Assembly: GCF_003254705.1 (NCBI RefSeq)
Contig: NZ_QFYR01000005.1
Location: 62,001 to 126,000 of the forward strand
Length of the DNA: 64,000 bases
Source of the DNA: Phenylobacterium deserti
GTDB lineage: Bacteria; Pseudomonadota; Alphaproteobacteria; Caulobacterales; Caulobacteraceae
Reading direction: 5' to 3'
A program made the position numbers and the translations under genes. The notes beneath the pieces were generated by a model that worked only from the letters and a program-made list of their open reading frames with translations, was not told where the DNA came from and searched no databases. Below are positions 39,074 through 47,576 of this stretch, piece by piece; position 1 is the stretch's first letter; the number at the start of each line of letters is the position of its first letter.

Positions 39074-39479
39074 ATCCACGGGCGCCGCCCGCACCGAGTT
39101 CGCCGCCGCTGAACCGGCCGGCCGAAGGCCCATCGCCGCCTCCCTGATCGCGGAAAACGTCACCATAAACGGCGATCTCGCCAGCGACGGCGACGTTCAG
39201 CTGGATGGCACGCTCGTTGGCGACCTGCGCGTCGGGCGGCTCACCATCGGGGAGACGGGCCGCGTGGAAGGCGCGGTCGAGGCCGAGACAGTCGACATCC
39301 GCGGCCGGGTGACGGGATCGATCACCGCCAAGGCGGTTCGGCTCTACGCCACCGCCGACGTCGAAGGCGACATCACCCATGCGCAGCTGGCGATCGACGC
39401 CGGCGCCAGCTTCCAAGGCCGCAGCCTGAAGTTCCAGGCTCCGGTGGAGGTCACGGCGCTGATCGAAGCGGCCGAGTAG
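39054..39479 (+). CDS. bacA: Bactofilin (polymer-forming cytoskeletal protein)
   Basis: A 141-residue bactofilin, which self-assembles without nucleotide into membrane-associated filaments. The central beta-helical core repeats short turns (SLIAENVTINGDLASDGDVQLDGTLVGDLRVGRLTIGETGRVEGAVEAETVDIRGRVTGSITAKAVRLYATADVEGDI), flanked by unstructured ends. In Caulobacter, BacA recruits wall enzymes to the stalk base. Here the gene overlaps the upstream M23 peptidase by 20 bp, as I recall for bacA. The symbol rests on that synteny; it could also be called simply a bactofilin. Confidence 0.92.
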   Translation: MFSKTDKSTGAARTEFAAAEPAGRRPIAASLIAENVTINGDLASDGDVQLDGTLVGDLRVGRLTIGETGRVEGAVEAETVDIRGRVTGSITAKAVRLYATADVEGDITHAQLAIDAGASFQGRSLKFQAPVEVTALIEAAE

Positions 39480-39481
39480 GC

Positions 39482-40603
39482 TCAGGCCTCGACCGCGTCG
39501 CGCGTGGCGCCCACCCGCTGGGCCAGAGCCGCGCCCATGAAGCTGTCCAGATCGCCATCCAGCACGCCTTGGGTGTCGGAGGTTTCCACCTCCGTCCGCA
39601 GGTCCTTCACCATCTGATACGGCTGAAGGACGTAAGAGCGGATCTGGTGACCCCAGCCGATGTCGGTCTTCTGGTCCTCAAGCGCCTGCTGAGCCGCTTC
39701 CCGCTTCTCGAGTTCGAGCTCGTACAGACGCGCCTTCAGCATCTTCCAGGCCTGTTCCCGGTTCTGGTGCTGTGAACGCTGCGTCTGGCAGGCGACGGCG
39801 ATGCCGGTCGGAATGTGGGTCAGGCGCACGGCCGAGTCGGTCTTGTTGACGTGCTGACCGCCGGCGCCGGACGCGCGATAGGTGTCGGTGCGCACGTCCG
39901 CCGGGTTGATCTCGATCTCGATGTTGTCGTCGACCACCGGGTAGACCCACACGGACGCAAAGCTGGTGTGGCGACGGGCCGAGGAGTCGTAGGGGCTGAT
40001 CCGCACCAGACGGTGCACCCCGGCCTCGGTCTTCAGCCAACCGTAGGCGTTGGTCCCCTTCACCTGCAGGGTCACCGACTTGATGCCGGCCTGTTCGCCG
40101 ACGGTCTCTTCGATGAACTCGACCTGCATGCCGTGGGCCTGAGCCCAGCGGGTGTACATGCGCAGCAGCATGCCGGCCCAGTCGTTGGACTCGGTGCCGC
40201 CGGCGCCGGAGTTGATTTCCACGTAGGCGTCGTTTCCGTCGGCCTCGCCGGACAGCAAAGCCTCGAGTTCGGCGCGGCCGGCCCGGTCCTTGATGGCGCG
40301 CAGCTGGGCGCGGGCTTCTTCGAGGGAAGCCTCGTCGCCTTCCTCATCCGCCAGTTCGGCATAGCCCAAGGCGTCGCCGAGATCGCGCTCGATGGAGCGG
40401 ACGGCGTCCACCTGGGTGGACAGGCGCGTGCGCTCGCGCATCGTCGCCTGGGCGGCGTCCGCGTCGTCCCACAGGGTCGGGTCCTCGACCCGGGCGTTCA
40501 GCTCGTCGAGCTTGCGGAGCGCCGGCTCCCAGTCGAGCCTGCGCTTCAGCAGTTCGATGGACTGCTCGATGTCGGCCTTCATGGCCTCGACATCCGCTCT
40601 CAT
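39482..40603 (-). CDS. prfB: Peptide chain release factor 2
   Basis: A 373-residue RF2, which terminates translation at UGA and UAA. Catalytic loop: [21 protein letters not shown] (GGQ). The stop-codon recognition tripeptide region reads [19 protein letters not shown], i.e. SPY in place of the usual SPF. The gene is a single open frame with no CUUUGAC programmed frameshift near the start, unlike E. coli prfB. GGAG lies 6 bp before the ATG. It is downstream of mrcA on the same strand with a 71-bp gap. Confidence 0.96.
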   Translation of the reverse strand: MRADVEAMKADIEQSIELLKRRLDWEPALRKLDELNARVEDPTLWDDADAAQATMRERTRLSTQVDAVRSIERDLGDALGYAELADEEGDEASLEEARAQLRAIKDRAGRAELEALLSGEADGNDAYVEINSGAGGTESNDWAGMLLRMYTRWAQAHGMQVEFIEETVGEQAGIKSVTLQVKGTNAYGWLKTEAGVHRLVRISPYDSSARRHTSFASVWVYPVVDDNIEIEINPADVRTDTYRASGAGGQHVNKTDSAVRLTHIPTGIAVACQTQRSQHQNREQAWKMLKARLYELELEKREAAQQALEDQKTDIGWGHQIRSYVLQPYQMVKDLRTEVETSDTQGVLDGDLDSFMGAALAQRVGATRDAVEA

Positions 40604-40674
40604 GGATAGCTCCGAAGGAGATCAGGGCGGCGCAGATAGCCCGCGCCCTTGATCGTTACAAGATCAGCGACAGC

Positions 40675-43086
40675 TCAGTAGAGACCCGACGCGTCGTCCG
40701 GCGGGCGCGAGGGCGGAGGCGGCGCGATCGCGGCCCCGGCGTTGGGAGCCCCCGTTACGCCGTTCTGCCAGACGCTGCTGTAGGGCTGCGGTCCGGACGG
40801 AACGCGACCGCCGCCGCCGCCGCCGCCGACGGGCGCCGCGGCCACACGCGGCTCGGTGCCCGGGCGGAACGCCTCGCGGATGCCGCGGACCATGGCGAAC
40901 TTGGCGTTCTTGGGCGGAACGAAGTCGCTGGGCGGGTAGCCTTTCAGCGCTTCCTTCATGAAATCCACGAAGATCGGCACCGCCGACTGACCGCCAGTTT
41001 CGCCGGAGCCGAGGCTGCGGTTGTCGTCGAAGCCGACGAAGACGCCGACCACCAGGTCGGGCGAGAAGCCCATGAACCAGGCGGAACGGTAGTCGTTGGT
41101 GGTGCCCGTCTTACCGCCCAGCGGGCGACCCAGCGAGGAGGCCTGCACGGCCGTGCCGCGCTGGACCACGCCCTGGAGCATGGACGTGATCTGATAGGCG
41201 GTGATCGGGTCCATGACCTGTGCGCCCGCCTGAGGCACGCGCGGGCTCTCGTCGCCGCTGAACCCGGCGTCGCAGCGGTCGCAGTCGCGGCCGTCGGCGC
41301 GGAAGATCGTCTTGCCCTCGCGGTCCTGCACCATCTCGATCATGTGCGGCTCGACCTTGCGGCCGCCGTTCACGAATGAGGCGTAGGCGCCCGCCATCTT
41401 GAAGACGGTTGTCTCGCCCGAGCCCAGCGCCATGGCGAGCACCCGGTCCATGCGCTTTGTCACGCCCAGACGCTCGGCCAGACTGCTGATCTTGGGCATG
41501 CCGACGCCCTGCGCGAGGCGCACGGTCATCGCGTTGCGCGACAGCTCAAGGCCACGGCGCAACTGCAGAGCGCCATAGTAGCGGTGCTCGTAGTTCTCGG
41601 GGCTCCAGGCCTGGCCGTTGGCCCCCGCCAGGGTGATCGGGGCGTCCATCACCACCGAGGCGGGCGTGTAGCCGTTCTCCAGCGCCGCCGCGTAGACGAT
41701 CGGCTTGAAGGCCGAGCCCGGCTGGCGAAGCGCCTGAGTGGCGCGGTTGAAGCTCGACAGCGAGAAGGAATACCCGCCGACCATCGCCAGCACACGGCCG
41801 GTGTTCGGCTCCAGGGCCACCAGCGCGCCGTTCACGGCCGGGATTTGCTTCAGGCGGAAAGCCGCGCCGCCTTCCTCGTTGGGCGCGACCCAGACGAGAT
41901 CGCCGACGCCGATGCCCTTGCCGCGTCGGGCCCAGGCGATGTCTTCCCCAGCAATCTGGCCGGTGTCGCCTTCGATCGTGCGGACGGTCACTCGGCCGCC
42001 GCCGACGTCCGTCACCACGGCCGCCGTCCAGCTGCGGCGCTCGGCGGGCTTGGCGGTTTTGCGAGCGACGTCTTCCCAGTCGGCCAGGGTGGTGACCCGG
42101 CCCCAAGCGCCCCGCCAGCCGTGGCGGCGATCGTACGCTTCCAGGCCGTTCATCAGCGCCGTCCGCGCCGCGCTCTGCAGGCGCGGGTCGAGGGTCGTAC
42201 GCATGTAGTAGCCGCCCTCGTTCAGGCGCGGCCCAAGGGTGGTGAGGCCGCGGCGGCGCACTTCCTCGACGAAGTAGTCGGCGTCTCGGTACTTGGCGCG
42301 GCTGGGCTCAGGCTGGACCACCAGGTCCTCGCGCTTGGCCGCCTCGGCCTGTTCATGGGTGATCGAGCCCGCGGACGCCATCTGGTCCAGCACCCAGTTG
42401 CGTCGCGCGATGGCCTGCGCCTTGCGGCGGATGGGGTGGTAGTTGTCGGGTCCCTTGGGCACCGCGGCCAGGTAGGCGCTTTCGGACAGGGTCAGGTCGT
42501 TGATCGACTTGCCGAAGTAGTTGAACGCCGCGGCGCCGACGCCGTAGGACCGATAGCCCAGCCAGATCTCGTTCAGATAGAGCTCGAGGATCCGCTCCTT
42601 GGAGAGGGTCTGCTCCAGGCGGCCTGCAAGAATGGCTTCCTTGAGCTTGCGGCCCAAAGTTTGGTCGTTGGTCAGCAGGATGTTCTTGGCCACCTGCTGT
42701 GTGATGGTCGAGCCGCCTTCCATTCGCCGGCCGCGAGTCACGTTCACGACGTTGCGGACCATGGCGCGCGACAGGCCGCTGACGTCCACGCCGCTGTGGT
42801 GGAAGAAGTTGCGGTCCTCGGCGGCGAGGAACGCCTGCGCCAGCTGCGGCGGGATGTTGTCGTACGGTACGAAGATGCGCCGTTCGCGAGAGAACTCGCC
42901 GATCAGCGTGCCATCCCAGGCATAAGCACGCGTCGCGGTGGGCGGATGGTAGTCCGCCAGGTCGCCGGCGTCGGGCATGTCGTGGAACAGCCAGGCCGCC
43001 CAGATGGCCATGGCGAATCCGGCCACGGCGATCGCGCTGAGCACGACCACGCCGGCAATCGCCACCCATCTCTCAGCGGGTTTCAA
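40675..43086 (-). CDS. mrcA: Penicillin-binding protein 1A, bifunctional
   Basis: An 803-residue class A PBP that polymerises and cross-links peptidoglycan. N-terminal membrane anchor (about 9-32), GT51 glycosyltransferase domain (QAFLAAEDRNFFHHSGVD, RRMEGGSTITQQVAKN, KERILELYLNEIWLG) and transpeptidase domain with the SxxK (GSAFKPIVYA), SxN (LSRNAM) and KTGT (GGKTGTTNDYRSAWFMGFSPDL) motifs. The Gly/Pro-rich tail after about residue 750 is low complexity. The start is TTG with GGAGG about 10 bp upstream. It lies between amiC and prfB in the same direction. Confidence 0.95.
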   Translation of the reverse strand: MKPAERWVAIAGVVVLSAIAVAGFAMAIWAAWLFHDMPDAGDLADYHPPTATRAYAWDGTLIGEFSRERRIFVPYDNIPPQLAQAFLAAEDRNFFHHSGVDVSGLSRAMVRNVVNVTRGRRMEGGSTITQQVAKNILLTNDQTLGRKLKEAILAGRLEQTLSKERILELYLNEIWLGYRSYGVGAAAFNYFGKSINDLTLSESAYLAAVPKGPDNYHPIRRKAQAIARRNWVLDQMASAGSITHEQAEAAKREDLVVQPEPSRAKYRDADYFVEEVRRRGLTTLGPRLNEGGYYMRTTLDPRLQSAARTALMNGLEAYDRRHGWRGAWGRVTTLADWEDVARKTAKPAERRSWTAAVVTDVGGGRVTVRTIEGDTGQIAGEDIAWARRGKGIGVGDLVWVAPNEEGGAAFRLKQIPAVNGALVALEPNTGRVLAMVGGYSFSLSSFNRATQALRQPGSAFKPIVYAAALENGYTPASVVMDAPITLAGANGQAWSPENYEHRYYGALQLRRGLELSRNAMTVRLAQGVGMPKISSLAERLGVTKRMDRVLAMALGSGETTVFKMAGAYASFVNGGRKVEPHMIEMVQDREGKTIFRADGRDCDRCDAGFSGDESPRVPQAGAQVMDPITAYQITSMLQGVVQRGTAVQASSLGRPLGGKTGTTNDYRSAWFMGFSPDLVVGVFVGFDDNRSLGSGETGGQSAVPIFVDFMKEALKGYPPSDFVPPKNAKFAMVRGIREAFRPGTEPRVAAAPVGGGGGGGRVPSGPQPYSSVWQNGVTGAPNAGAAIAPPPPSRPPDDASGLY

Positions 43087-43178
43087 CTTAACTGAGCCTC
43101 CGCGGGGACGCCCGCCCCTAACCGGCTCCGTCTAGCGTGCGTTGGGCCGGGCGCCAACGGGCGGCAAACGTCGCCGCG

Positions 43179-44384
43179 TCAGCGCGCCGCAAGCTTGGTG
43201 GCTTCGCCGAAGTATTCGTCGATGGCGCTGGCCACCGCGTCCATGAGCCGGCCGCGGCGTTCCGGATCGCGCAGGAAGCGTTCGTCATCGAGGTTCGAGA
43301 CGAACCCCATCTCCAGCAGCACGGCCGGAACGTTGGGGGCGAGCAGCACCATGAAGCCTGCGTCACGGTGGCTGCGCCGAAGCATCGGAGCCTTGCCCTC
43401 GATGTGGCTGACCAGGGTCTGGGCGAACATGCCCGAACGGTTGCGCGTCGCGCGCTGGGTCAGGTCGAACAGAATGTCGCTCACGCCGCGATCGCCAGTG
43501 AGGCTCGCCTTCATGAACCAGTCGTCCTTGCTGACGAACTGGGCCGCGCGCTGCGAGGCCTTGTCCGACAAGGTGTAGACGCTGGCGCCCGACAGGCTCG
43601 GGTCCGGCCCCGAATCGGAGTGCAGCGAGATGAATAGGTCGGCGTCCGCCCGCTGGGCGATGCGCACCCGGCTTTCCAGCGGCACGTAGACGTCCGAATT
43701 GCGGGTCATCACGACCTTGTAGCGGCCCGACCGCTCCAGCCGCGCCTTCAGGGCCTGAGCAGCCAGGAGGTTGACGTCCTTCTCGTGGCCCTGGGCGCCC
43801 CTGGCGCCCGGATCGTTACCGCCATGGCCGGCGTCGATCACCACCACTTTCTTGAGCGGCAGCGGCGCCTTGCGCACCGTCGTTTCCCGCACCTTCAGCG
43901 GCGCGGGCCGGGCGCTGGTCAGCTTCACCTGTCCGGGTGCGGCCGGCGCCACGTCCAGAACATAACGATAGTGATCCACCCCATCGGCGGGCGGCAGCAG
44001 GAAACGCCGGGACACCTTGGCGTCCCCTTTGAGATCCATCTGCAGGCGCGCGCCGCCGGAGGCCTGATCGACCACCCAGGTCTTCACCAGCCCCTGCCCA
44101 GCGCCCTGAAGCGCACCGCCCTGAGGCGTCACGCCCGGCAACATCAGCACGACGCGCCGGTCGGACGCGCCGTCAGACACGAGTTTGGCGCTGACCGCAC
44201 GGTCGAGGTCCAGAACGATGCGGGTTTGCGAACTATCGCCGCCCAGGCGGACCTTCTGCAGGGCCGCGCCAGCGGTTGCGGCATGGGAGACAGCGACGGC
44301 GGCCAAGCCGGCGAGCGCCGCCGTGGCGGCCGCCAGGAGGCGTCCACGACTGCTGCTCACACCTTGGCGCACGCGCAAAAACAT
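43179..44384 (-). CDS. amiC: N-acetylmuramoyl-L-alanine amidase with AMIN domain
   Basis: A 401-residue periplasmic amidase that releases the stem peptide from MurNAc. It has a signal sequence (about 1-36, ending AVSHAATAGA), an AMIN domain for septal targeting (RIVLDLDRAVSAKLVSDGASDRRVVLMLPGV) and a C-terminal Amidase_3 domain: VVIDAGHGGNDPGARG (zinc His), SLHSDSGPDPS (second His) and PAVLLEMGFVSN (catalytic Glu). It is divergent from rne and upstream of mrcA, forming a wall-synthesis and division cluster. Confidence 0.92.
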   Translation of the reverse strand: MFLRVRQGVSSSRGRLLAAATAALAGLAAVAVSHAATAGAALQKVRLGGDSSQTRIVLDLDRAVSAKLVSDGASDRRVVLMLPGVTPQGGALQGAGQGLVKTWVVDQASGGARLQMDLKGDAKVSRRFLLPPADGVDHYRYVLDVAPAAPGQVKLTSARPAPLKVRETTVRKAPLPLKKVVVIDAGHGGNDPGARGAQGHEKDVNLLAAQALKARLERSGRYKVVMTRNSDVYVPLESRVRIAQRADADLFISLHSDSGPDPSLSGASVYTLSDKASQRAAQFVSKDDWFMKASLTGDRGVSDILFDLTQRATRNRSGMFAQTLVSHIEGKAPMLRRSHRDAGFMVLLAPNVPAVLLEMGFVSNLDDERFLRDPERRGRLMDAVASAIDEYFGEATKLAAR

Positions 44385-44448
44385 AGCTCGCCAACCTTAA
44401 GGACTCTGACGCGGTCGAGAAGCGCCCATATAGACGCAGCACCGTGCA

Positions 44449-44470
44449 GAAAGGGTTAAGCGAACCTTTC
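44449..44470. promoter_or_regulatory. Interrupted inverted repeat in the amiC/rne gap
   Basis: GAAAGGGTT and AACCTTTC flank AAGCG, forming an 8-bp stem with one unpaired G. It lies 65 bp before the amiC start and may be an operator or a leader hairpin. It has no T-run. Confidence 0.35.
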
Positions 44471-44662
44471 CGCCAACCCCCGATCGGGTTCAGCTTTCCT
44501 TTTCGGGTGGGGTGTTGCAAAGTCCGCGCGCGCTGCGAACCGCATTGGGCTCCTTTTTGAGTCCTGCGACGCTCGCGCGCATCACATGCGTCGGCAACGG
44601 CCACTTCCGGCCACGACGCCTCATTCGATCCGCGCCGATCTCGGCGCTTGGGAACACACCTG

Positions 44663-44680
44663 ATGAGCTGCGCAGCTCAT
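44663..44680 (+). promoter_or_regulatory. Perfect 18-bp palindrome in the probable rne leader
   Basis: ATGAGCTGC followed immediately by its reverse complement GCAGCTCAT, 128 bp upstream of the rne ATG. As RNA it could form a tight hairpin only with a small loop opened at the centre; as DNA it could be a dimeric operator. Confidence 0.45.
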
Positions 44681-44807
44681 GCCAACGTCCGGCTTCAGGC
44701 CGCCCGGGACGCCGCTTTCGGCCTCTCCGCGGTTGGCGCGCGCGCTCGTCTCATGCACCGGCAGCGCTGGGCCCTAGAGGCCATCGCGCGCCGCGGAGAC
44801 CTTATTG

Positions 44808-47528
44808 ATGTCCAAGACTATGTTGATCGACGCAGCCCACGCGGAAGAGACGCGTGTGGTGGTGGTCGACGGGAACCGCGTCGAAGAGTTTGATTTCGAG
44901 AGCCAGAACAGGAAGCAGCTTCGAGGGAACATCTATCTCGCCAAGGTGACGCGCGTAGAGCCGTCCCTGCAGGCGGCCTTCGTCGAGTACGGCGGCAACC
45001 GCCACGGCTTCCTGGCCTTCAACGAAATCCACCCCGACTACTACCAGATCCCGGTCGCTGACCGCGAAGCGTTGCTGCGCGACATCGCCGAGGAAGACGA
45101 CGACCATCACGAGCCGCGAAGCGCCCGTGGCTCGGACGACGAGGAAGACGACGAGGAAGGCGCGGTCGCGGCCGCCTCGGACGACGATGACGTCATGGAA
45201 GAAGAAGTCGCCCGGCGTCGCCGGCGGCTGATGCGCAAATACAAGATCCAGGAAGTGATCCGCCGCCGGCAGATCATGCTGGTGCAGGTCGTCAAGGAAG
45301 AGCGCGGCAACAAGGGCGCGGCGCTCACCACCTATCTGTCCCTGGCCGGCCGCTACGGCGTTCTGATGCCGAACACGGCCCGTGGCGGCGGCATTAGCCG
45401 CAAGATCACCACGGCCACCGACCGCAAGCGCCTGAAGACCATCGTCCAGAGCTTGGACGTGCCGCAGGGCATGGGCCTGATTGTCCGCACCGCGGGCGCC
45501 AAGCGCACCAAGGCCGAGATCAAGCGCGACTACGAGTACCTCCTGCGCCTGTGGGAGAACATCCGCGAGACCACGCTGGGATCGATCGCGCCGGCGCTGA
45601 TCTACGAGGAAGAAGACCTCGTGAAGCGCGCCATCCGCGACCTCTATGACAAGGACATCGACGACGTCTTTGTCGAAGGCGACGCCGGCTACCGTGAAGC
45701 ACGCGATTTCATGCGCATGCTGATGCCGAGCCAGGCCAAGAAGGTTCAGCCGTACCGCGAGCCGACCCCGCTGTTCGTCAAGCACAGGGTCGAAGACCAC
45801 CTCAGCCAGATCTATTCGCCGGTCGTTCCCCTGCGCTCAGGCGGCTACCTGGTGATCAACCAGACCGAAGCCCTCGTGGCCATCGACGTGAACTCCGGCC
45901 GCTCCACCCGCGAGCGGAACATCGAAGCCACGGCGCTGAAGACCAACATGGAGGCGGCGGAAGAAGCTGCTCGCCAGCTGCGTCTGCGCGATCTGGCCGG
46001 CCTAATCGTCATCGACTTCATCGACATGGATGAGGCGAAGAACAATCGGGCCGTCGAGAAGAAGCTGAAGGACTGCCTGAAGGACGACCGCGCGCGGGTC
46101 CAGATGGGCAAGATCAGCCCGTTCGGCCTGATGGAGATCAGCCGCCAGCGCCGCCGCACCGGCGTGCTGGAAGGCACCACCCACGTGTGCGAGCACTGCG
46201 GCGGCACCGGCCGGGTGCGCTCGGTCGAATCGAGCGCCCTGGCGGCTCTGCGCAGCGTCGAGACCGAAGCGCTGAAGGGCGGCGGCGAGGTGACGCTCAC
46301 CGTGCCGCGCGCCGTGGGTCTCTACATCCTCAATGAAAAGCGCGGCCACCTGGCGCGTCTGCACCAGATGTTCGGCCTGTTCGTCACCGTGGTGATCGAC
46401 GACGAAATGGCGCACGCTGACGTGCAGATCGAACGCACGGCCAGCGAGACCCGCGCCGAGCACGCCGCCATCGTCCCTGCCCTGCTGCCCGCCTACCAAC
46501 CCACCGCCGAAGACGACTTCGACGACGAAGCCGTCGAGGACGAGGAGGAAGAGGACGAGGAAGACGAGGAGCTCGAAGAGGATGAGAGCGAGGACGGGGA
46601 GGACGAAGCGCCGCGGGAGCGCGAGCGCAGCGCCCGCCGCGACGACGAAGAAGGCGAAGGCGGCCGTCGGGGCCGCCGGCGTCGCCGCCGGGGTCGCCGC
46701 GGAGACGATCGCGAACCACGCGAAGCTCGTGATGAGGCCCCCCGGCCCCAGGAAGCGCGTGGCGACGACGAGGACGAAGGTGAAGGCGGCCAGGGCCGTC
46801 GCCGTCGCCGTGGCCGCCGTGGCGGCCGCCGGATGCGCGATGAAGGTCGCGCGGCCGAGCCGTTCGCCTGGACGCGCCCGTGGGTGCCGTACGGCGACGA
46901 TCCGTTTGTCTGGTACGATCCCGCCGAGGACCTGAAGAAGGCCGCGGCGCCGCAGCCGCAGCCGCAATCGCGTCCGCAGCCGGCCAACGAAGATGCCGTC
47001 ACGCCCGTGGCGGCCGAAGCCGCAGCGCCGGCCCCCAGCGTCTCCGCCCCGCGCGCGAGCGAAGGAGATGAGGACATCTGGGTCGAACTGCCCGCGGTCG
47101 AGGAGAAGCCGAAGCGCGCCCGCCGCAGCCGCAGCCGCGGTCGCGCCGCCGAAGCCGAGGCCGCCCCGGAGGCGGCTGCCGAAGCTGTCGCCGCCGAGCC
47201 GGCCTCCGAGGCTGCGCCCGCGCCGGTGGAGCCGGAGCCTGTCGCTGCTGAAGCTGAAGCGCCGCCCGCCAAGAAGCCGCGCTCCCGCAGCCGCAAAAAG
47301 GCCGCCGAGCCTGCGCCGGAAGCGGCGGTTGAACCGGTCGCCGAGGCGCCTGCGCCTCAGGCCGCGCCTGAACCCGAGCCCACGCCGGCGCCCGAACCGG
47401 CTCCCGCTCCGGAGCCAGTGATGGCTGACGCGGAGCCCGCACCGGCGCCTGCGCCGCGCGAGCCCGATCCGGCTGAGATCACCACACCGCCGCAGACCCC
47501 GCGGAGAGGCTGGTGGCGGCGCGGCTGA
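44808..47528 (+). CDS. rne: Ribonuclease E
   Basis: A 906-residue RNase E/G endonuclease, the scaffold of the RNA degradosome. It begins MSKTMLIDAAHAEETRVVVVDGNRVEEFDFESQN. The S1 domain is split by an acidic insertion (about 85-145, EEDDDHHEPR...DDDDVMEEE), followed by the 5'-sensor and DNase I-like region (VAIDVNSGRSTRERNIEATALKTNMEAAEEAARQLRLRDLAGLIVIDFIDM) and the Zn-link THVCEHCGGTGRVRS. The last 350 residues are disordered: an acidic block, an Arg-rich RNA-binding block (GRRGRRRRRRGRRG) and a Pro/Ala/Glu tail. The C-terminal GWWRRG matches the peptide recognised by PNPase in Caulobacter, as I recall. The preceding in-frame TTG at 44805 is disregarded. Confidence 0.95.
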   Translation: MSKTMLIDAAHAEETRVVVVDGNRVEEFDFESQNRKQLRGNIYLAKVTRVEPSLQAAFVEYGGNRHGFLAFNEIHPDYYQIPVADREALLRDIAEEDDDHHEPRSARGSDDEEDDEEGAVAAASDDDDVMEEEVARRRRRLMRKYKIQEVIRRRQIMLVQVVKEERGNKGAALTTYLSLAGRYGVLMPNTARGGGISRKITTATDRKRLKTIVQSLDVPQGMGLIVRTAGAKRTKAEIKRDYEYLLRLWENIRETTLGSIAPALIYEEEDLVKRAIRDLYDKDIDDVFVEGDAGYREARDFMRMLMPSQAKKVQPYREPTPLFVKHRVEDHLSQIYSPVVPLRSGGYLVINQTEALVAIDVNSGRSTRERNIEATALKTNMEAAEEAARQLRLRDLAGLIVIDFIDMDEAKNNRAVEKKLKDCLKDDRARVQMGKISPFGLMEISRQRRRTGVLEGTTHVCEHCGGTGRVRSVESSALAALRSVETEALKGGGEVTLTVPRAVGLYILNEKRGHLARLHQMFGLFVTVVIDDEMAHADVQIERTASETRAEHAAIVPALLPAYQPTAEDDFDDEAVEDEEEEDEEDEELEEDESEDGEDEAPRERERSARRDDEEGEGGRRGRRRRRRGRRGDDREPREARDEAPRPQEARGDDEDEGEGGQGRRRRRGRRGGRRMRDEGRAAEPFAWTRPWVPYGDDPFVWYDPAEDLKKAAAPQPQPQSRPQPANEDAVTPVAAEAAAPAPSVSAPRASEGDEDIWVELPAVEEKPKRARRSRSRGRAAEAEAAPEAAAEAVAAEPASEAAPAPVEPEPVAAEAEAPPAKKPRSRSRKKAAEPAPEAAVEPVAEAPAPQAAPEPEPTPAPEPAPAPEPVMADAEPAPAPAPREPDPAEITTPPQTPRRGWWRRG

Positions 47529-47576
47529 CACGCTAGATTCCGACCGGGTGTTGGGGGGCGCTGAAGAGAGTTGAGC

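Larger units (their letters stand above)
44385..44807. other. Long divergent gap upstream of rne, with two dyads
   Basis: A 423-bp gap between divergent amiC and rne. It holds an interrupted dyad GAAAGGGTT-AAGCG-AACCTTTC (44449-44470) and a perfect 18-bp palindrome (44663-44680). Much of it is likely the rne 5' leader, by analogy with enteric rne, whose long leader is used for autoregulation. Small open frames here have poor codon-position bias and are not called. Confidence 0.5.

Noticed and set aside
40560..40603. Programmed frameshift at the start of prfB
   Set aside because: The frame is continuous, and there is no CUUUGA sequence with an in-frame stop.
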